This document shows, piece after piece, positions 1 through 7,684 of a stretch of DNA of 34,361 bases. Below the pieces are notes generated by a model that was given only the letters and a program-made list of their open reading frames with translations, was not told the origin of the DNA and searched no databases. The stretch lies in NCBI GenBank assembly GCA_023391275.1, contig JAEWBE010000056.1, positions 1-34,361 of the forward strand, in the 5' to 3' direction. Position 1 is the first letter of the stretch; the number at the start of each line of letters is the position of its first letter. Origin of the DNA: Bacillota bacterium. GTDB taxonomy: Bacteria > Bacillota > Clostridia > Oscillospirales > Acutalibacteraceae. The translations under genes and the position numbers were made by a program.

Positions 1-27
1 ATTAAGTACACATTGGCTTCACACATA

Positions 28-444
28 TCATTCACCCCGTATGATCTTTTTTACAAAATTTATGGCATAATCCACATGATGCGGAAGCGGCTCATTCGTG
101 ATACCCATTACATAAAGATTACATCGGTTCAACGGAATCAAAACCTTTTTTGCCGAACATTCCGCAATGGCGCGCGCCATCGCGGGCGTTAATTCACCCA
201 GCATGGAGCTTGCCGCAAGAATTGCAATACTGCCGATAATAATATCCGCTTTGGGTGCGCTGAACACAATCGCATTTTCACCTGTAGCACCTTCGCTGGC
301 GCCCGCCTTCAGCATGCAGGACGTAGCCAACGCGTTGGTTCCAAGTGCAAGGATGGTAATTTCATCCCCAAGTTCCGCCCGTAATTTTTCAATGATTGTT
401 TTTCCGATTCCCCCACCCTGACCGTCTACAACCGCTATCTGCAT
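28..444 (-). CDS. DUF3842 family protein
   Basis: 138 residues, a complete conserved protein of unknown function. The N-terminus (IAVVDGQGGGIGKTIIEKLR) is a beta strand followed by a glycine-rich turn that looks like a nucleotide-binding loop, and this is the signature I associate with DUF3842. The middle has an S-x-A-I-x-A-A-S-S-M-L segment and the C-terminal half a conserved N-R-C-N motif, so a small Rossmann-like fold is likely. The family is common in Clostridia and is often found near metal or cofactor transport genes. Here it follows cbiO after a gap of 171 bp that holds its own probable promoter, so it may be expressed separately. The start ATG is preceded by a weak GGTGG. Family assignment is from memory of the motif; the function is unknown. 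Confidence 0.8.
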   Translation of the reverse strand: MQIAVVDGQGGGIGKTIIEKLRAELGDEITILALGTNALATSCMLKAGASEGATGENAIVFSAPKADIIIGSIAILAASSMLGELTPAMARAIAECSAKKVLIPLNRCNLYVMGITNEPLPHHVDYAINFVKKIIRGE

Positions 445-525
445 TTAACCACCATCCATTGAGTAATACCGTCTGCCACGGACAATAGAACCTTCCTGCG
501 TCTATTGAAGTCTAATAGTGAGACT

Positions 526-534
526 ATTATATCA
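526..534 (-). promoter_or_regulatory. Extended -10 promoter for the DUF3842 gene
   Basis: On the minus strand the sequence reads TGATATAAT, an exact TATAAT with the TGn extension, about 80 bp upstream of the DUF3842 start. There is no good -35, as expected for an extended -10 promoter. A short inverted repeat (AATAGT-GAG-ACTATT, 514-528) overlaps the -10 and the likely transcription start and could be an operator; that is inference. Confidence 0.5.
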
Positions 535-615
535 TACTTCGGTTTCATTTTAAACAGGGCAGCTGAATCCGACAACATAAAATATTGAGACCATTTGGCT
601 CTTAAAGCCCGCAAA

Positions 616-1386
616 TCAAGCTCTATAATATTCATCCACAAGATTCACGGCCTTCAGCAGCGCGGCGTTCTGAATCAGGTCACTGGTTGCCTCATCCGCC
701 GCAATGGTGTGATCCTCATAAAACAGTATGGCTCTGTCCGAAATCTTCAAGACAAGATCAAGATTATGTGTGGAAGAAATAATCGTCTTGCCCGCTCTGC
801 TCAGGGAATCAAGCAACCGGATCAGCCACATTTGGGTGCGGGGATCAAGCCCATTGGTCGGCTCATCCAGAATAAGCACGTCCGGGTTCATAACCAAAAC
901 AGAAGCCAGCGCAACTTTTTTCTTCTCCCCTCCGCTGAGTTTGAAGGGCGCCTTGTTAACGAGATGCTCAATTTCGAGCATTGTGACAATATCGCCAATT
1001 CTTTGCTGTACCGTTTCCTGGGCTAGCCCCTGCTGAAGTAGTCCGAACGCAATTTCTTCCTCGACTGTGCTGCAAAAAAGCTGCATGTCGGAATCCTGAA
1101 AAATAAAGCCCACCCTTTTGTGATACGCTTTTGAAAAGCTGTCGTCATTCAGCTCCTGTTGCGTTACCTGATTCTGAAATGCGGAAAAAGTCCCCTGCTG
1201 CGGCAGGAGCAGACCTGCAAATATTTTGAGCAGGGTCGATTTTCCGCACCCGTTTGCGCCGAGCACGCAAATTCTTTCCCCTTCCCGGATTTCAAGGCAG
1301 ATTTCTTTCAGGGCGGGTTCGTCATAGGGGTAGGCAAAGGTGGCATGATCCATATGAAATATCGTTTTATTCGTTTTGATTGTCAA
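616..1386 (-). CDS. cbiO: ECF transporter ATPase CbiO (cobalt/nickel)
   Basis: 256-residue ABC ATPase that powers the energy-coupling-factor importer formed with CbiQ and CbiM, bringing Co2+ (or Ni2+) into the cytoplasm. Visible motifs are Walker A GANGCGKST (near residue 45), a Q-loop in FIFQDSDMQLF, the signature LSGGEKKKVALAS, Walker B VLILDEPTNGLD and the H-loop STHNLD. Length is normal for a CbiO. The proposed TTG start overlaps the cbiQ stop by four bases (TTGA), which suggests translational coupling. An in-frame ATG at 1351-1353 is possible but would remove the first strand of the domain. It is the last gene of the cbiMQO operon. Confidence 0.93.
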   Translation of the reverse strand: MTIKTNKTIFHMDHATFAYPYDEPALKEICLEIREGERICVLGANGCGKSTLLKIFAGLLLPQQGTFSAFQNQVTQQELNDDSFSKAYHKRVGFIFQDSDMQLFCSTVEEEIAFGLLQQGLAQETVQQRIGDIVTMLEIEHLVNKAPFKLSGGEKKKVALASVLVMNPDVLILDEPTNGLDPRTQMWLIRLLDSLSRAGKTIISSTHNLDLVLKISDRAILFYEDHTIAADEATSDLIQNAALLKAVNLVDEYYRA

Positions 1387-2303
1387 AACAAAGCTTCCCC
1401 CGCAATCAGCATCAAAATAATAATTCCGTTATTGATCAAAAAAAGAAAGTCTTTCCCGCTGAGTTTAAGCTTTTGCAAACTGACGGGCCGACCGGTAAAA
1501 CCACGGCAGCACATTGCGTCATAAATTTCTTCACTCATAAAATGAGACTTTAAAAAAAGATGCGCGGCACTGTGCCCCATAAACCTGCGATTGTCCCGCA
1601 TGCTCAGGCTGCCCGTTGTCCGCAGAAACCTTGCTTCCATCATGTCCCCGGCGGCGGCAGACATTACAAAAATATAGCGGTACGCCATATTTAATATAGA
1701 GATAAAAAGAGAAGGAACCCGCATTGCGGCAAGTGCCTCCGTAATGTGCGACCATCTGGTGGTCATCAGAAGCAAAAAGCCGAACGACAGCGAAATTCCT
1801 GCGCGGAGCACCAGCCGCAGCGCCATTTCGATTCCATTGATCGAAAAGTAAATTCCACCCCGAACACCGGGCGGAACAAGATAAAAAAGCGGAGCGCCCC
1901 GCACGAACAGGCTCGACGCGCCCGGAATAGACAAAAGAAGCACCAGCACCGGAAGATAGCACCAGGTTCTTCTGATATAATTTCTCATTTCGAGGCCGGA
2001 TAGTCTGGCGTAGGCCATTGGAATTAATGATAAAACAACAAGTACGGCAACGCTTCGGGCAAAACTGCCGAACACAAGAAAAGACAGTAAGACAACAATC
2101 TTAATTCTGGGATCTATTTTTTGTAAAAGCAGCGGCAGTCCCGCGTATTTCTCGCAAAAAAACTCATTTTCAAATATTTCGGAAAGATGCTTCATTGATT
2201 TCCGAATAAAATGTAATTTCCCACGGGAACGTTCCTGCGTGCCGATCTCATTTTTCACCCGCATCCATTCGGGAAGCGCCGGGGCGCCGTTGCTTTGTTC
2301 CAT
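1383..2303 (-). CDS. cbiQ: ECF transporter transmembrane component CbiQ
   Basis: About 306 residues; the T component that links the ATPase to the substrate-binding membrane protein. It has several hydrophobic helices (around residues 70-100, 115-135, 165-190 and at the C-terminus) and the typical coupling motif near the C-terminus, EEIYDAMCCRGFTGRP, with the A-x-x-x-R-G core that contacts CbiO. The first 45 residues are a charged extension that is longer than in most CbiQ proteins, so a later start (for example the Met at residue 37) is possible. It starts five bases after cbiM and overlaps cbiO. Confidence 0.9.
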   Translation of the reverse strand: MEQSNGAPALPEWMRVKNEIGTQERSRGKLHFIRKSMKHLSEIFENEFFCEKYAGLPLLLQKIDPRIKIVVLLSFLVFGSFARSVAVLVVLSLIPMAYARLSGLEMRNYIRRTWCYLPVLVLLLSIPGASSLFVRGAPLFYLVPPGVRGGIYFSINGIEMALRLVLRAGISLSFGFLLLMTTRWSHITEALAAMRVPSLFISILNMAYRYIFVMSAAAGDMMEARFLRTTGSLSMRDNRRFMGHSAAHLFLKSHFMSEEIYDAMCCRGFTGRPVSLQKLKLSGKDFLFLINNGIIILMLIAGEALF

Positions 2304-2308
2304 CAAAT

Positions 2309-3343
2309 CTATTTATTTCCCTTCTGCTCTTTCATAATCAGCTTTGAAGTAAAAAGAATCAATCCTAAAATCAAAAGAAGCCCCACCACCGCTGAAAAAA
2401 GATATCCGGTCACGGCGCCTACCTGCCCTTCGCCAAGAGAAGGCAGGGTATAATCCGGCAATAAAGCGTGCCAGCGGTCGGCCATTGCAGCGAATCCCCG
2501 GGGTATGTATCCAAGCTGTTCCCTGATTTCATCAACGCCCCATTCCCCCCACGCGGTTCCGGTTGCAATCAGCCCCAAAGGGGTGAGTAAGACCAGAATA
2601 ATCAGAGGAATAAACAGCGCTTTGTATGTTTTCAGGAATGAAGCCGATGGCTCCTGAGGCGCCAACACATGGTTTTGGGAGAAAAGATTCGGAGCGTACT
2701 TCACCAGGTACGCAATTGCAGCCATTGATACGATTCCTTCGATCGGCCCTGCAATCAAGCTGTGCGCAAACGCCATTGAAGGAACGGAAACGGAAAGCGG
2801 ATAGGGGCAATAAAGAGGCGTGCCGTCCGCCGCTTTGAACAGCAGCGGCTGAATGCCAAATTCCAGCGCGGCAAAAAGAGCCGCAACATTCAAGCCGAAA
2901 TAGCTGCCGATAAAAGTTGCCGCAAGGCCCCGGCCGCTTCCAAGCTCAGATTTTCCTCTGATTATTTTATAGAGGTAATACCCCGAAAAAGGCATGATAA
3001 CAGCCATATTCAGGCAGTTGATTCCAAAAGCCATAATTCCGCCGTCCCCGAAAACGAGCGCCTGAATCAGCAGCGCTGTGGAAACCGAAATGGTTGCCGC
3101 CCACGGGCCGAGAAGAATTGCGATGAAAACCGCGCCGACCGCGTGCGCCGAACTTCCCCCGGCCACCGGCACATTCAGCATCATAATCAGAAAGGAAAAC
3201 GCGGAACAAAGCGCAAGCGTGGGGATGCTCCGTTTTTCCATCGTTTTTTTCACCTTATGGAATGCCGCGCCCCAAGCGGGGACCATCACCGCAAAAGCGG
3301 GAATTGTGGTTGCGGGGCTCAAATATCCGTCAGGAATATGCAT
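2309..3343 (-). CDS. cbiM: Cobalt/nickel ECF substrate-binding protein CbiM (CbiM-CbiN type fusion)
   Basis: 344 residues; the membrane S component that captures the metal. I placed the start at the ATG giving MHIPDGYLSP because in this family the processed N-terminus with His2 forms the metal site, and because GGAGGAG stands six bases upstream. Residues 1-220 carry the CbiM core (GGSSAHAVG, FGDGGIMAFG, AFAHSLIAGPIEG). After a linker, the last 110 residues hold two further membrane helices flanking an extracytoplasmic loop, like the CbiN/NikN partner fused to the C-terminus. Cobalt versus nickel cannot be settled from sequence. [FeFe] hydrogenases do not need Ni, so cobalt for B12 is a mild preference. 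First gene of the operon, under a leader with a hairpin. Confidence 0.92.
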   Translation of the reverse strand: MHIPDGYLSPATTIPAFAVMVPAWGAAFHKVKKTMEKRSIPTLALCSAFSFLIMMLNVPVAGGSSAHAVGAVFIAILLGPWAATISVSTALLIQALVFGDGGIMAFGINCLNMAVIMPFSGYYLYKIIRGKSELGSGRGLAATFIGSYFGLNVAALFAALEFGIQPLLFKAADGTPLYCPYPLSVSVPSMAFAHSLIAGPIEGIVSMAAIAYLVKYAPNLFSQNHVLAPQEPSASFLKTYKALFIPLIILVLLTPLGLIATGTAWGEWGVDEIREQLGYIPRGFAAMADRWHALLPDYTLPSLGEGQVGAVTGYLFSAVVGLLLILGLILFTSKLIMKEQKGNK

Positions 3344-3360
3344 GAAAAACTCCTCCAATC

Positions 3361-3452
3361 AAAAATAAAGCCCATGAAGGGCGGTGAAAATCGCCCTTCA
3401 TGGGTCCGTTTTTATGATTGATCACAAATAAAAATAAAGTCTTCATGGCTTC
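3361..3452 (-). promoter_or_regulatory. cbiM leader: intrinsic terminator with possible antiterminator
   Basis: A perfect 13-bp inverted repeat (3371-3383 with 3392-3404, 8-nt loop) lies between the cbiM promoter and its start codon. On the minus strand it is followed by CTTTATTTTT, giving an intrinsic terminator inside the leader. An upstream leader segment, GAAGCCATGAAG (3441-3452 on the minus strand), can pair with the 3' arm of that hairpin plus its tail (CTTCATGGGCTT) with one bulge, which would be an antiterminator. I recognised no known cobalamin or NiCo riboswitch consensus. The hairpin is seen directly; its regulatory use is inferred. Confidence 0.6.
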
Positions 3453-3466
3453 ATTTAACAGAATAT

Positions 3467-3495
3467 ATTTTAACATGATTCAGCTGTTAAGTCAA
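3467..3495 (-). promoter_or_regulatory. Sigma-A promoter of cbiMQO
   Basis: Minus-strand TTGACT (3490-3495), 17-bp spacer, TAAAAT (3467-3472). The -35 overlaps the stop codon of the XRE regulator gene. Predicted start of transcription is near 3460, giving a leader of about 115 nt that contains the terminator hairpin. Confidence 0.7.
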
Positions 3496-3734
3496 TCTCT
3501 ATTCGGCACTATTTTGACGGCGGGCTTTTTTTCGCTTTTAAACTCCAACAACTCTCCTGGCTGACAGTCCAGCGCTTCGCAGATTCTTTCAAGTGTACTG
3601 AAACGAATGGCCCGGGCTTTTCCTGTTTTTAAAACGGAAAGATTGACAAGTGAAACTCCAACCCGTGCGGAAAGTTCGCTCAGCGTCATTTTTCGGTCGG
3701 CTAAAACACGGTCAAGCCGCAGAATTATCGGCAT
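3492..3734 (-). CDS. XRE-family helix-turn-helix regulator (YozG-like)
   Basis: 80-residue Cro/C1-type DNA-binding protein, essentially one HTH domain. Residues 18-45 (MTLSELSARVGVSLVNLSVLK) form the helix-turn-helix, followed by the usual FSTLERICEALDCQPGELLE segment. I chose the ATG at 3732-3734 because GGGAGG stands seven bases upstream; the upstream in-frame codons have no ribosome binding site. Small regulators of this type are typically encoded beside a DUF2975 membrane protein, as here. The two genes are separated by only 14 bp and share a promoter, suggesting a signalling or self-regulating pair. The target is unknown. Confidence 0.85.
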   Translation of the reverse strand: MPIILRLDRVLADRKMTLSELSARVGVSLVNLSVLKTGKARAIRFSTLERICEALDCQPGELLEFKSEKKPAVKIVPNRD

Positions 3735-3748
3735 AATATTCCTCCCGT

Positions 3749-4333
3749 TCAAACCGTCAAATCTTCGATTGTCTGCAATTTTACCCCGTAGTGGTAAATG
3801 CGGCTGAACAGGATAATCAGGACGCCGACTGTGCCGGAAAATCCGTCTATACAGAACCGGCCGGCCCTGAGAATTTCATACCCGCTCGTATGCAGCTGCA
3901 CAAATAAAGTCGGCATTATCGCGGAATAAATGAGCACGACGATTCCAACTATCAGAATGCAGACAGACATTATTCCGGTAAACGGTTTGCGCATCGTCCG
4001 AATACTGCGTATGCCCAAAATTGCCAACCCAAACAGAATAACCAGCTCAAAGGAATTTAAAAAATACCGCAGGGATTCCCCTTCAAACCGAGTTGTGCCG
4101 TTAAGAAAGCCCGCAATAAAAACAAGTAAACTAATACCGCACATCACAACCGGCAGATAAAGAAATAACAGAATCCAGGAAAGCCGCCTGCAAAATTTTT
4201 CAAATTTTATCTGTGTGTTTTCAACTTCATCCTGCATGATAAACCCTTCATACCCCGAAGGAGACATAGCGGCCGTTTGTTCTCCGTCCTGCCCGCATAC
4301 TTCAGGGATAGGGTCTTTTTCAGAATTACGCAT
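3749..4333 (-). CDS. DUF2975 membrane protein
   Basis: 194 residues. A hydrophilic cytoplasmic N-terminus of about 55 residues is followed by four hydrophobic segments (roughly 52-75, 92-110, 120-142 and 160-182), matching the four-helix DUF2975 architecture. The N-terminal stretch is longer than I would expect for the family. The start at 4331-4333 is supported by GGGGGAGG five bases upstream. It is first in a two-gene unit with the XRE regulator; such pairs recur in Firmicutes, and the membrane protein is thought to influence the regulator, but no function has been shown that I know of. Confidence 0.8.
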   Translation of the reverse strand: MRNSEKDPIPEVCGQDGEQTAAMSPSGYEGFIMQDEVENTQIKFEKFCRRLSWILLFLYLPVVMCGISLLVFIAGFLNGTTRFEGESLRYFLNSFELVILFGLAILGIRSIRTMRKPFTGIMSVCILIVGIVVLIYSAIMPTLFVQLHTSGYEILRAGRFCIDGFSGTVGVLIILFSRIYHYGVKLQTIEDLTV

Positions 4334-4358
4334 AATACCTCCCCCTTTAATATCAATA

Positions 4359-4387
4359 ATTATATTCCACGATTTAACGATTGTCAA
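4359..4387 (-). promoter_or_regulatory. Consensus sigma-A promoter of the DUF2975-XRE operon
   Basis: Minus-strand TTGACA (4382-4387), exactly 17 bp, TATAAT (4359-4364): a perfect housekeeping promoter, 25 bp upstream of the start codon of the DUF2975 gene. Strong constitutive activity unless repressed, perhaps by the XRE product. Confidence 0.85.
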
Positions 4388-4486
4388 TTATAATTTATCG
4401 ATAATCATATAATCAGTTTACGATCAGAGTACAGAAAACAAGTATGATTCCCCCGCTTTTGTAAAAACTATATGCGGGGTGATAAC

Positions 4487-4681
4487 ATGGGCGACCTTCC
4501 AATTGGCTTCGGCATGGCGCTTGCAATGAATCCACAGGCAATGGAGCGTTTCAGCGCGCTGTCCGAGCAGGAACAGCAGAAAATTATTGAGCACACACAC
4601 CAAATTGATTCCAAACAGGAAATGCACGATTATGTGCAAAGCATTGCGAGCCCTTCCGAGCAGCCACAATTTTTTAGCTAA
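4487..4681 (+). CDS. Small conserved protein of unknown function
   Basis: 64 residues starting MGDLPIGFGMALAMN. The pattern of a short P-I-G-x-G-M-A-L-A-x-N N-terminus followed by two amphipathic helices (FSALSEQEQQKIIEHTHQ and EMHDYVQSI) is one I recognise from small uncharacterised clostridial proteins. The ATG at 4487 is preceded by GGGGTGAT; an upstream in-frame ATG at 4472 has no ribosome binding site. It is a single plus-strand gene surrounded by minus-strand genes. No catalytic residues or membrane segments are seen, and the function is unknown. Confidence 0.7.
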   Translation: MGDLPIGFGMALAMNPQAMERFSALSEQEQQKIIEHTHQIDSKQEMHDYVQSIASPSEQPQFFS

Positions 4682-4708
4682 GCGGATTAAAAATCGAACT
4701 TCTATATG

Positions 4709-4732
4709 AAAAAGGTGGGGCTTTGCCCCACC
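4709..4732 (-). terminator. Intrinsic terminator of the FAD oxidoreductase / tocopherol cyclase unit
   Basis: Inverted repeat GGTGGGGC/GCCCCACC (4714-4732) followed on the minus strand by TTTTT (4709-4713), 28 bp past the stop of the cyclase-like gene. It also lies just after the small plus-strand gene and may serve both directions. Confidence 0.8.
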
Positions 4733-4759
4733 CGCATACATAATTAGTTGGTACAGAAT

Positions 4760-5644
4760 TTATTTCACGTACTCAACCCCCGCTTCGCCGCTTTGCAAGT
4801 CAAACAGCAGCATGCCGTCCCGGTAAAACCGGAAACGCGCCCGGCAGGCTGCGTTTTCCCGGATGGTCCGGGTCATTGCCCCGGACTTCGGCGCAAGCAG
4901 GACTTGCGGTGAATTGATAAAAAGTTCCGCTTCCAGAACACAGCTGCGCTGAACGAGGAGGAATCCGGTCTCATCGCAGCGGACAACCCGCACCCCGTTG
5001 TATGTGGCAAGCCGGTATTCTTTCCCCTGAAAATTTATAATTCCGATACAGCCCTGAAAACAAAAACCGGCAAACGGGATATTCGCGATCGAAACCATAA
5101 TGCTGCACGAAGGCTCTGAAAAACGGTTGCACTGCGCCCACAGGTAACTTTTTGGAAAAGAGGTTCCCCAGTCTTTTTCAATATAACCGGTACCGCCGCT
5201 GAAATCTATTTTGGTTCCGTTCAGTGTGAGCGAGCCTTTTAAACTGTGTTTCATGCTGATTACCCCATGGTTGCACTCCATAAACGGCACAAAGCGAAAC
5301 GGCCCCATGACGTTGGATTTCGGGGGCGTCAGCGGGCCGTATTTTATGGTTCCTTGACAGCGAATTTCAGGAGTGTTCAGATTGACCTGAATCATTCGGT
5401 CACTAAATATCTGATTTCCCACACGAATCGCAATCCCGTGCGGGCAAATACGAAATGAGGAAAATGGAAAGGAAATACTACAGGAGATATCATCGGTGAT
5501 TACTTGAACAAACGCCGACTTTATTCCGTTTTCATCATAATTGATTCCCGGAATAAAAGCGACAGTATGTCCCTGATTCTGATGCTTGAAATACCATCCC
5601 TCAAAATAAGAGCGGTTTTTACGGGTTCCATGAAACTCACTCAT
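4760..5644 (-). CDS. Tocopherol cyclase-like protein
   Basis: 294 residues. Conserved patches YFEGWYFK near the N-terminus (residues 14-21) and GYIEKDWGTSFPKSYLWAQ (about 155-173) are the hallmark of the tocopherol cyclase family, a lipocalin-like beta-barrel fold. In plants and cyanobacteria this fold closes the chromanol ring of vitamin E. Clostridia are not known to make tocopherol, so the substrate here is open, perhaps another lipid or quinone-like compound. The start ATG at 5642-5644 has AAGGA eight bases upstream and overlaps the end of the FAD oxidoreductase gene by eight bases, which implies co-translation and possibly a shared pathway. No signal peptide is seen. Confidence 0.8.
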   Translation of the reverse strand: MSEFHGTRKNRSYFEGWYFKHQNQGHTVAFIPGINYDENGIKSAFVQVITDDISCSISFPFSSFRICPHGIAIRVGNQIFSDRMIQVNLNTPEIRCQGTIKYGPLTPPKSNVMGPFRFVPFMECNHGVISMKHSLKGSLTLNGTKIDFSGGTGYIEKDWGTSFPKSYLWAQCNRFSEPSCSIMVSIANIPFAGFCFQGCIGIINFQGKEYRLATYNGVRVVRCDETGFLLVQRSCVLEAELFINSPQVLLAPKSGAMTRTIRENAACRARFRFYRDGMLLFDLQSGEAGVEYVK

Positions 5645-6971
5645 GAGCAATTCCTTTTTTCGCGGGATTGTCGATCAATTCCCCTTTGTCGGTATAGCGG
5701 GAACCGTGACACGGGCAGTCCCATGTTTCTTCATCCGGATTCCATTGCAGCCGGCAGCCCAAATGGGCGCACCTTCTGGACGGGCCGGAAACTGCACCGG
5801 CCGCGAGCCCCGCAATGGAATGCCCGACATCCGTGAGCAGATTTTTCATGGAAGCGGAAGCATTAAACCGCTGGGGAGAAAAAATTTCAGCGGTATCATT
5901 CTTCTTGCCGCGAATATAATCTGTCAAAATCATGGCCGAGGCCATGGCGCTTGTCATACCCCATTTTTTGAAACCAGTCGCAACATAAAGATTGGGAGTG
6001 GACGCGGAATACCGGCCGATATACGGCACACTGTCCCACGTGACGCAGTCCTGCGCCGACCAGTGGCTGACCTCTTCCCTTTCCGGATAAAATGCGCCGG
6101 CCGCCCTGCGAAGCAATTCATAACTGCCCGCCTGCGGGTGTTTTCCGGTTCGGTGCCCGGCGCCGCCAAACAGAAGATATTCTCCGTAATTTCGGAAAGA
6201 GTACCCATTGGGATCCTCATCAATATACATCCCGTTCACCTGCGCGGCATGTTTCAGCGCAATCACATAAGAACGTTCCTGATGCATCCGCGCAAAATAC
6301 CAGCCCGGAATATTGATAATCGGGAAATGGGTTGCGACAACAATATGGTCCGCCGTCACTCTGCCACGATCCGTAATTACCACATCGTCACGCACCTCGC
6401 GTACCATGGTATGCTCGTAAATTTCCAAATCGGCTGAAATTGCTTTAAGAAACTTCAGCGGATTAAATTGCGCCTGATTTTCAAATTTGACCGCCGCCTT
6501 CACCTCAAACGGAAGATCGGTGCTGGTTGTGAATTCCGCCACTATTCCCAGCTTGCTGGCCGCGACTGTTTCGGCCTCGATGGACTCCCCGTCCCGAAGA
6601 GAATAAACAAAGGCAGGCTTTGTTTCAAAGTCACAGTCAATTTGATCTTCTTCCACAATATCGCGATATGCCTTAATCGCACGCTGATTTGCCCATGCAT
6701 ATTGCGCAGCCTGCTCCACGCCGAATTTTTGAATCAACTGGTCATAAATCAGATCATGCTGGGAAGTGATTTTCGCGGTGGTGTTTTTTGTTACCCCGCC
6801 CGCTGTCACAGAACCTTCCAGAACTACAACCTGCATCCCCTGCTTTTTAAGCAGATACGCAGTCAGCAGCCCCGCCATTCCCCCGCCGATTACCGCGGCA
6901 TCAACAACAATATCCTCTTTTAAACTTTCCCTTTCTGGAAAAACACAGCTTTCGCTCCAAATTGATTTCAT
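5637..6971 (-). CDS. FAD-dependent oxidoreductase with C-terminal Rieske [2Fe-2S] domain
   Basis: 444 residues. The N-terminal DAO-type domain starts with the Rossmann motif AVIGGGMAGLLTAYLL (about residues 27-42) and an acidic strand end VVVLEG. An FAD-contact segment near the C-terminal side reads ATGFKKWGMTSAMASA. The last 70 residues hold a Rieske centre: CAHLGC and CPCHGSRY give the C-x-H and C-x2-H ligands. Such proteins oxidise amine- or hydroxy-type substrates with FAD and pass electrons through the Rieske centre; the substrate is unknown. The start is supported by GGAGGG eight bases upstream. First gene of a two-gene unit with the tocopherol cyclase-like gene. Confidence 0.9.
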   Translation of the reverse strand: MKSIWSESCVFPERESLKEDIVVDAAVIGGGMAGLLTAYLLKKQGMQVVVLEGSVTAGGVTKNTTAKITSQHDLIYDQLIQKFGVEQAAQYAWANQRAIKAYRDIVEEDQIDCDFETKPAFVYSLRDGESIEAETVAASKLGIVAEFTTSTDLPFEVKAAVKFENQAQFNPLKFLKAISADLEIYEHTMVREVRDDVVITDRGRVTADHIVVATHFPIINIPGWYFARMHQERSYVIALKHAAQVNGMYIDEDPNGYSFRNYGEYLLFGGAGHRTGKHPQAGSYELLRRAAGAFYPEREEVSHWSAQDCVTWDSVPYIGRYSASTPNLYVATGFKKWGMTSAMASAMILTDYIRGKKNDTAEIFSPQRFNASASMKNLLTDVGHSIAGLAAGAVSGPSRRCAHLGCRLQWNPDEETWDCPCHGSRYTDKGELIDNPAKKGIAHE

Positions 6972-7092
6972 ATTGGTATCCCTCCGCTATTAAGGTTTGC
7001 GGATTTTGAACCAATATACAAATTCTTCACAAGATTATTCTATCTGTTTTCACTGCTCCGAAGGACAGCCTGCGCTGATTATGTAGAATTTT

Positions 7093-7596
7093 TTAACCGT
7101 TATAATCCTTTAAAGCGCTTCTTTTTTCCATTAAAACGGTGTTTCTCCAAACGCCGGATTGATCGCGGGCAATCTTTTCACGATAGCCGACCTCACGGAA
7201 TCCGCATTTTCTGTGCAAAGAGATACTTGCCTGATTGTGCTGCAGAATTCCGGACTGCAGCATCCAAAAACCGCATTTTTCCGACTCCACAACAACATGA
7301 TTCAGCAGTTTCGTTCCGTAGCCTTTTCCGGCATATTTTTCATCCATATAAATACTGACTTCCGCGACGCCTGCGTAGACGCATCGGCTCGAAACAGGGC
7401 TCAGCGCCACCCAGCCCACAACGGCATCATCCTGCATAAACACAAATCTGCACTCTTTCAGATGGGACTTGTCCCATTCTTCATAAGACGGGCAGCTTGT
7501 CTGAAAAGTTGCGATTCCGGTGTTCAACCCACTCTGATAAATTCCGGCTACATCATTCCAATCGGTTTTTAACATCCTTCTGATATGTGATTTCAT
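7093..7596 (-). CDS. GNAT N-acetyltransferase, phosphinothricin acetyltransferase-like
   Basis: About 167 residues, one GNAT domain. The N-terminus IRRMLKTDWNDVAGIYQSGL and the segment GIATFQTSCPSYEEW match the Pat/YwnH branch that acetylates phosphinothricin, methionine sulfoximine or similar small amines. The acetyl-CoA loop is visible as KYAGKGYGTKLL, and the following helix and HRKCGFREVGYREK are typical of the fold. The start is uncertain: the ATG at 7594-7596 fits the family's usual N-terminus, while one at 7615-7617 is also possible; neither has a strong ribosome binding site. It stands alone between the oxidoreductase and the phosphate regulon. Exact substrate cannot be told. Confidence 0.82.
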   Translation of the reverse strand: MKSHIRRMLKTDWNDVAGIYQSGLNTGIATFQTSCPSYEEWDKSHLKECRFVFMQDDAVVGWVALSPVSSRCVYAGVAEVSIYMDEKYAGKGYGTKLLNHVVVESEKCGFWMLQSGILQHNQASISLHRKCGFREVGYREKIARDQSGVWRNTVLMEKRSALKDYNG

Positions 7597-7640
7597 CCCG
7601 TCAGACCAGCCTTTCATTATAGAAATGTCAATTTCGTCTC

Positions 7641-7672
7641 AAAAAAATCAGCACCTTATTAAGATGCTGATT
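7641..7672 (-). terminator. Intrinsic terminator after phoR
   Basis: Inverted repeat AATCAGCA (7646-7653) / TGCTGATT (7665-7672), followed on the minus strand by a run of seven T (7641-7647). It sits 12 bp past the histidine kinase stop codon and marks the end of the pst-pho cluster. Confidence 0.88.
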
Positions 7673-7684
7673 AAAAGCCGCGCT

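Noticed and set aside
3344..3460. Known cobalamin or NiCo riboswitch in the cbiM leader
   Set aside because: The leader is short and I could not find the conserved core of either class. Only a terminator with a possible antiterminator is supported.
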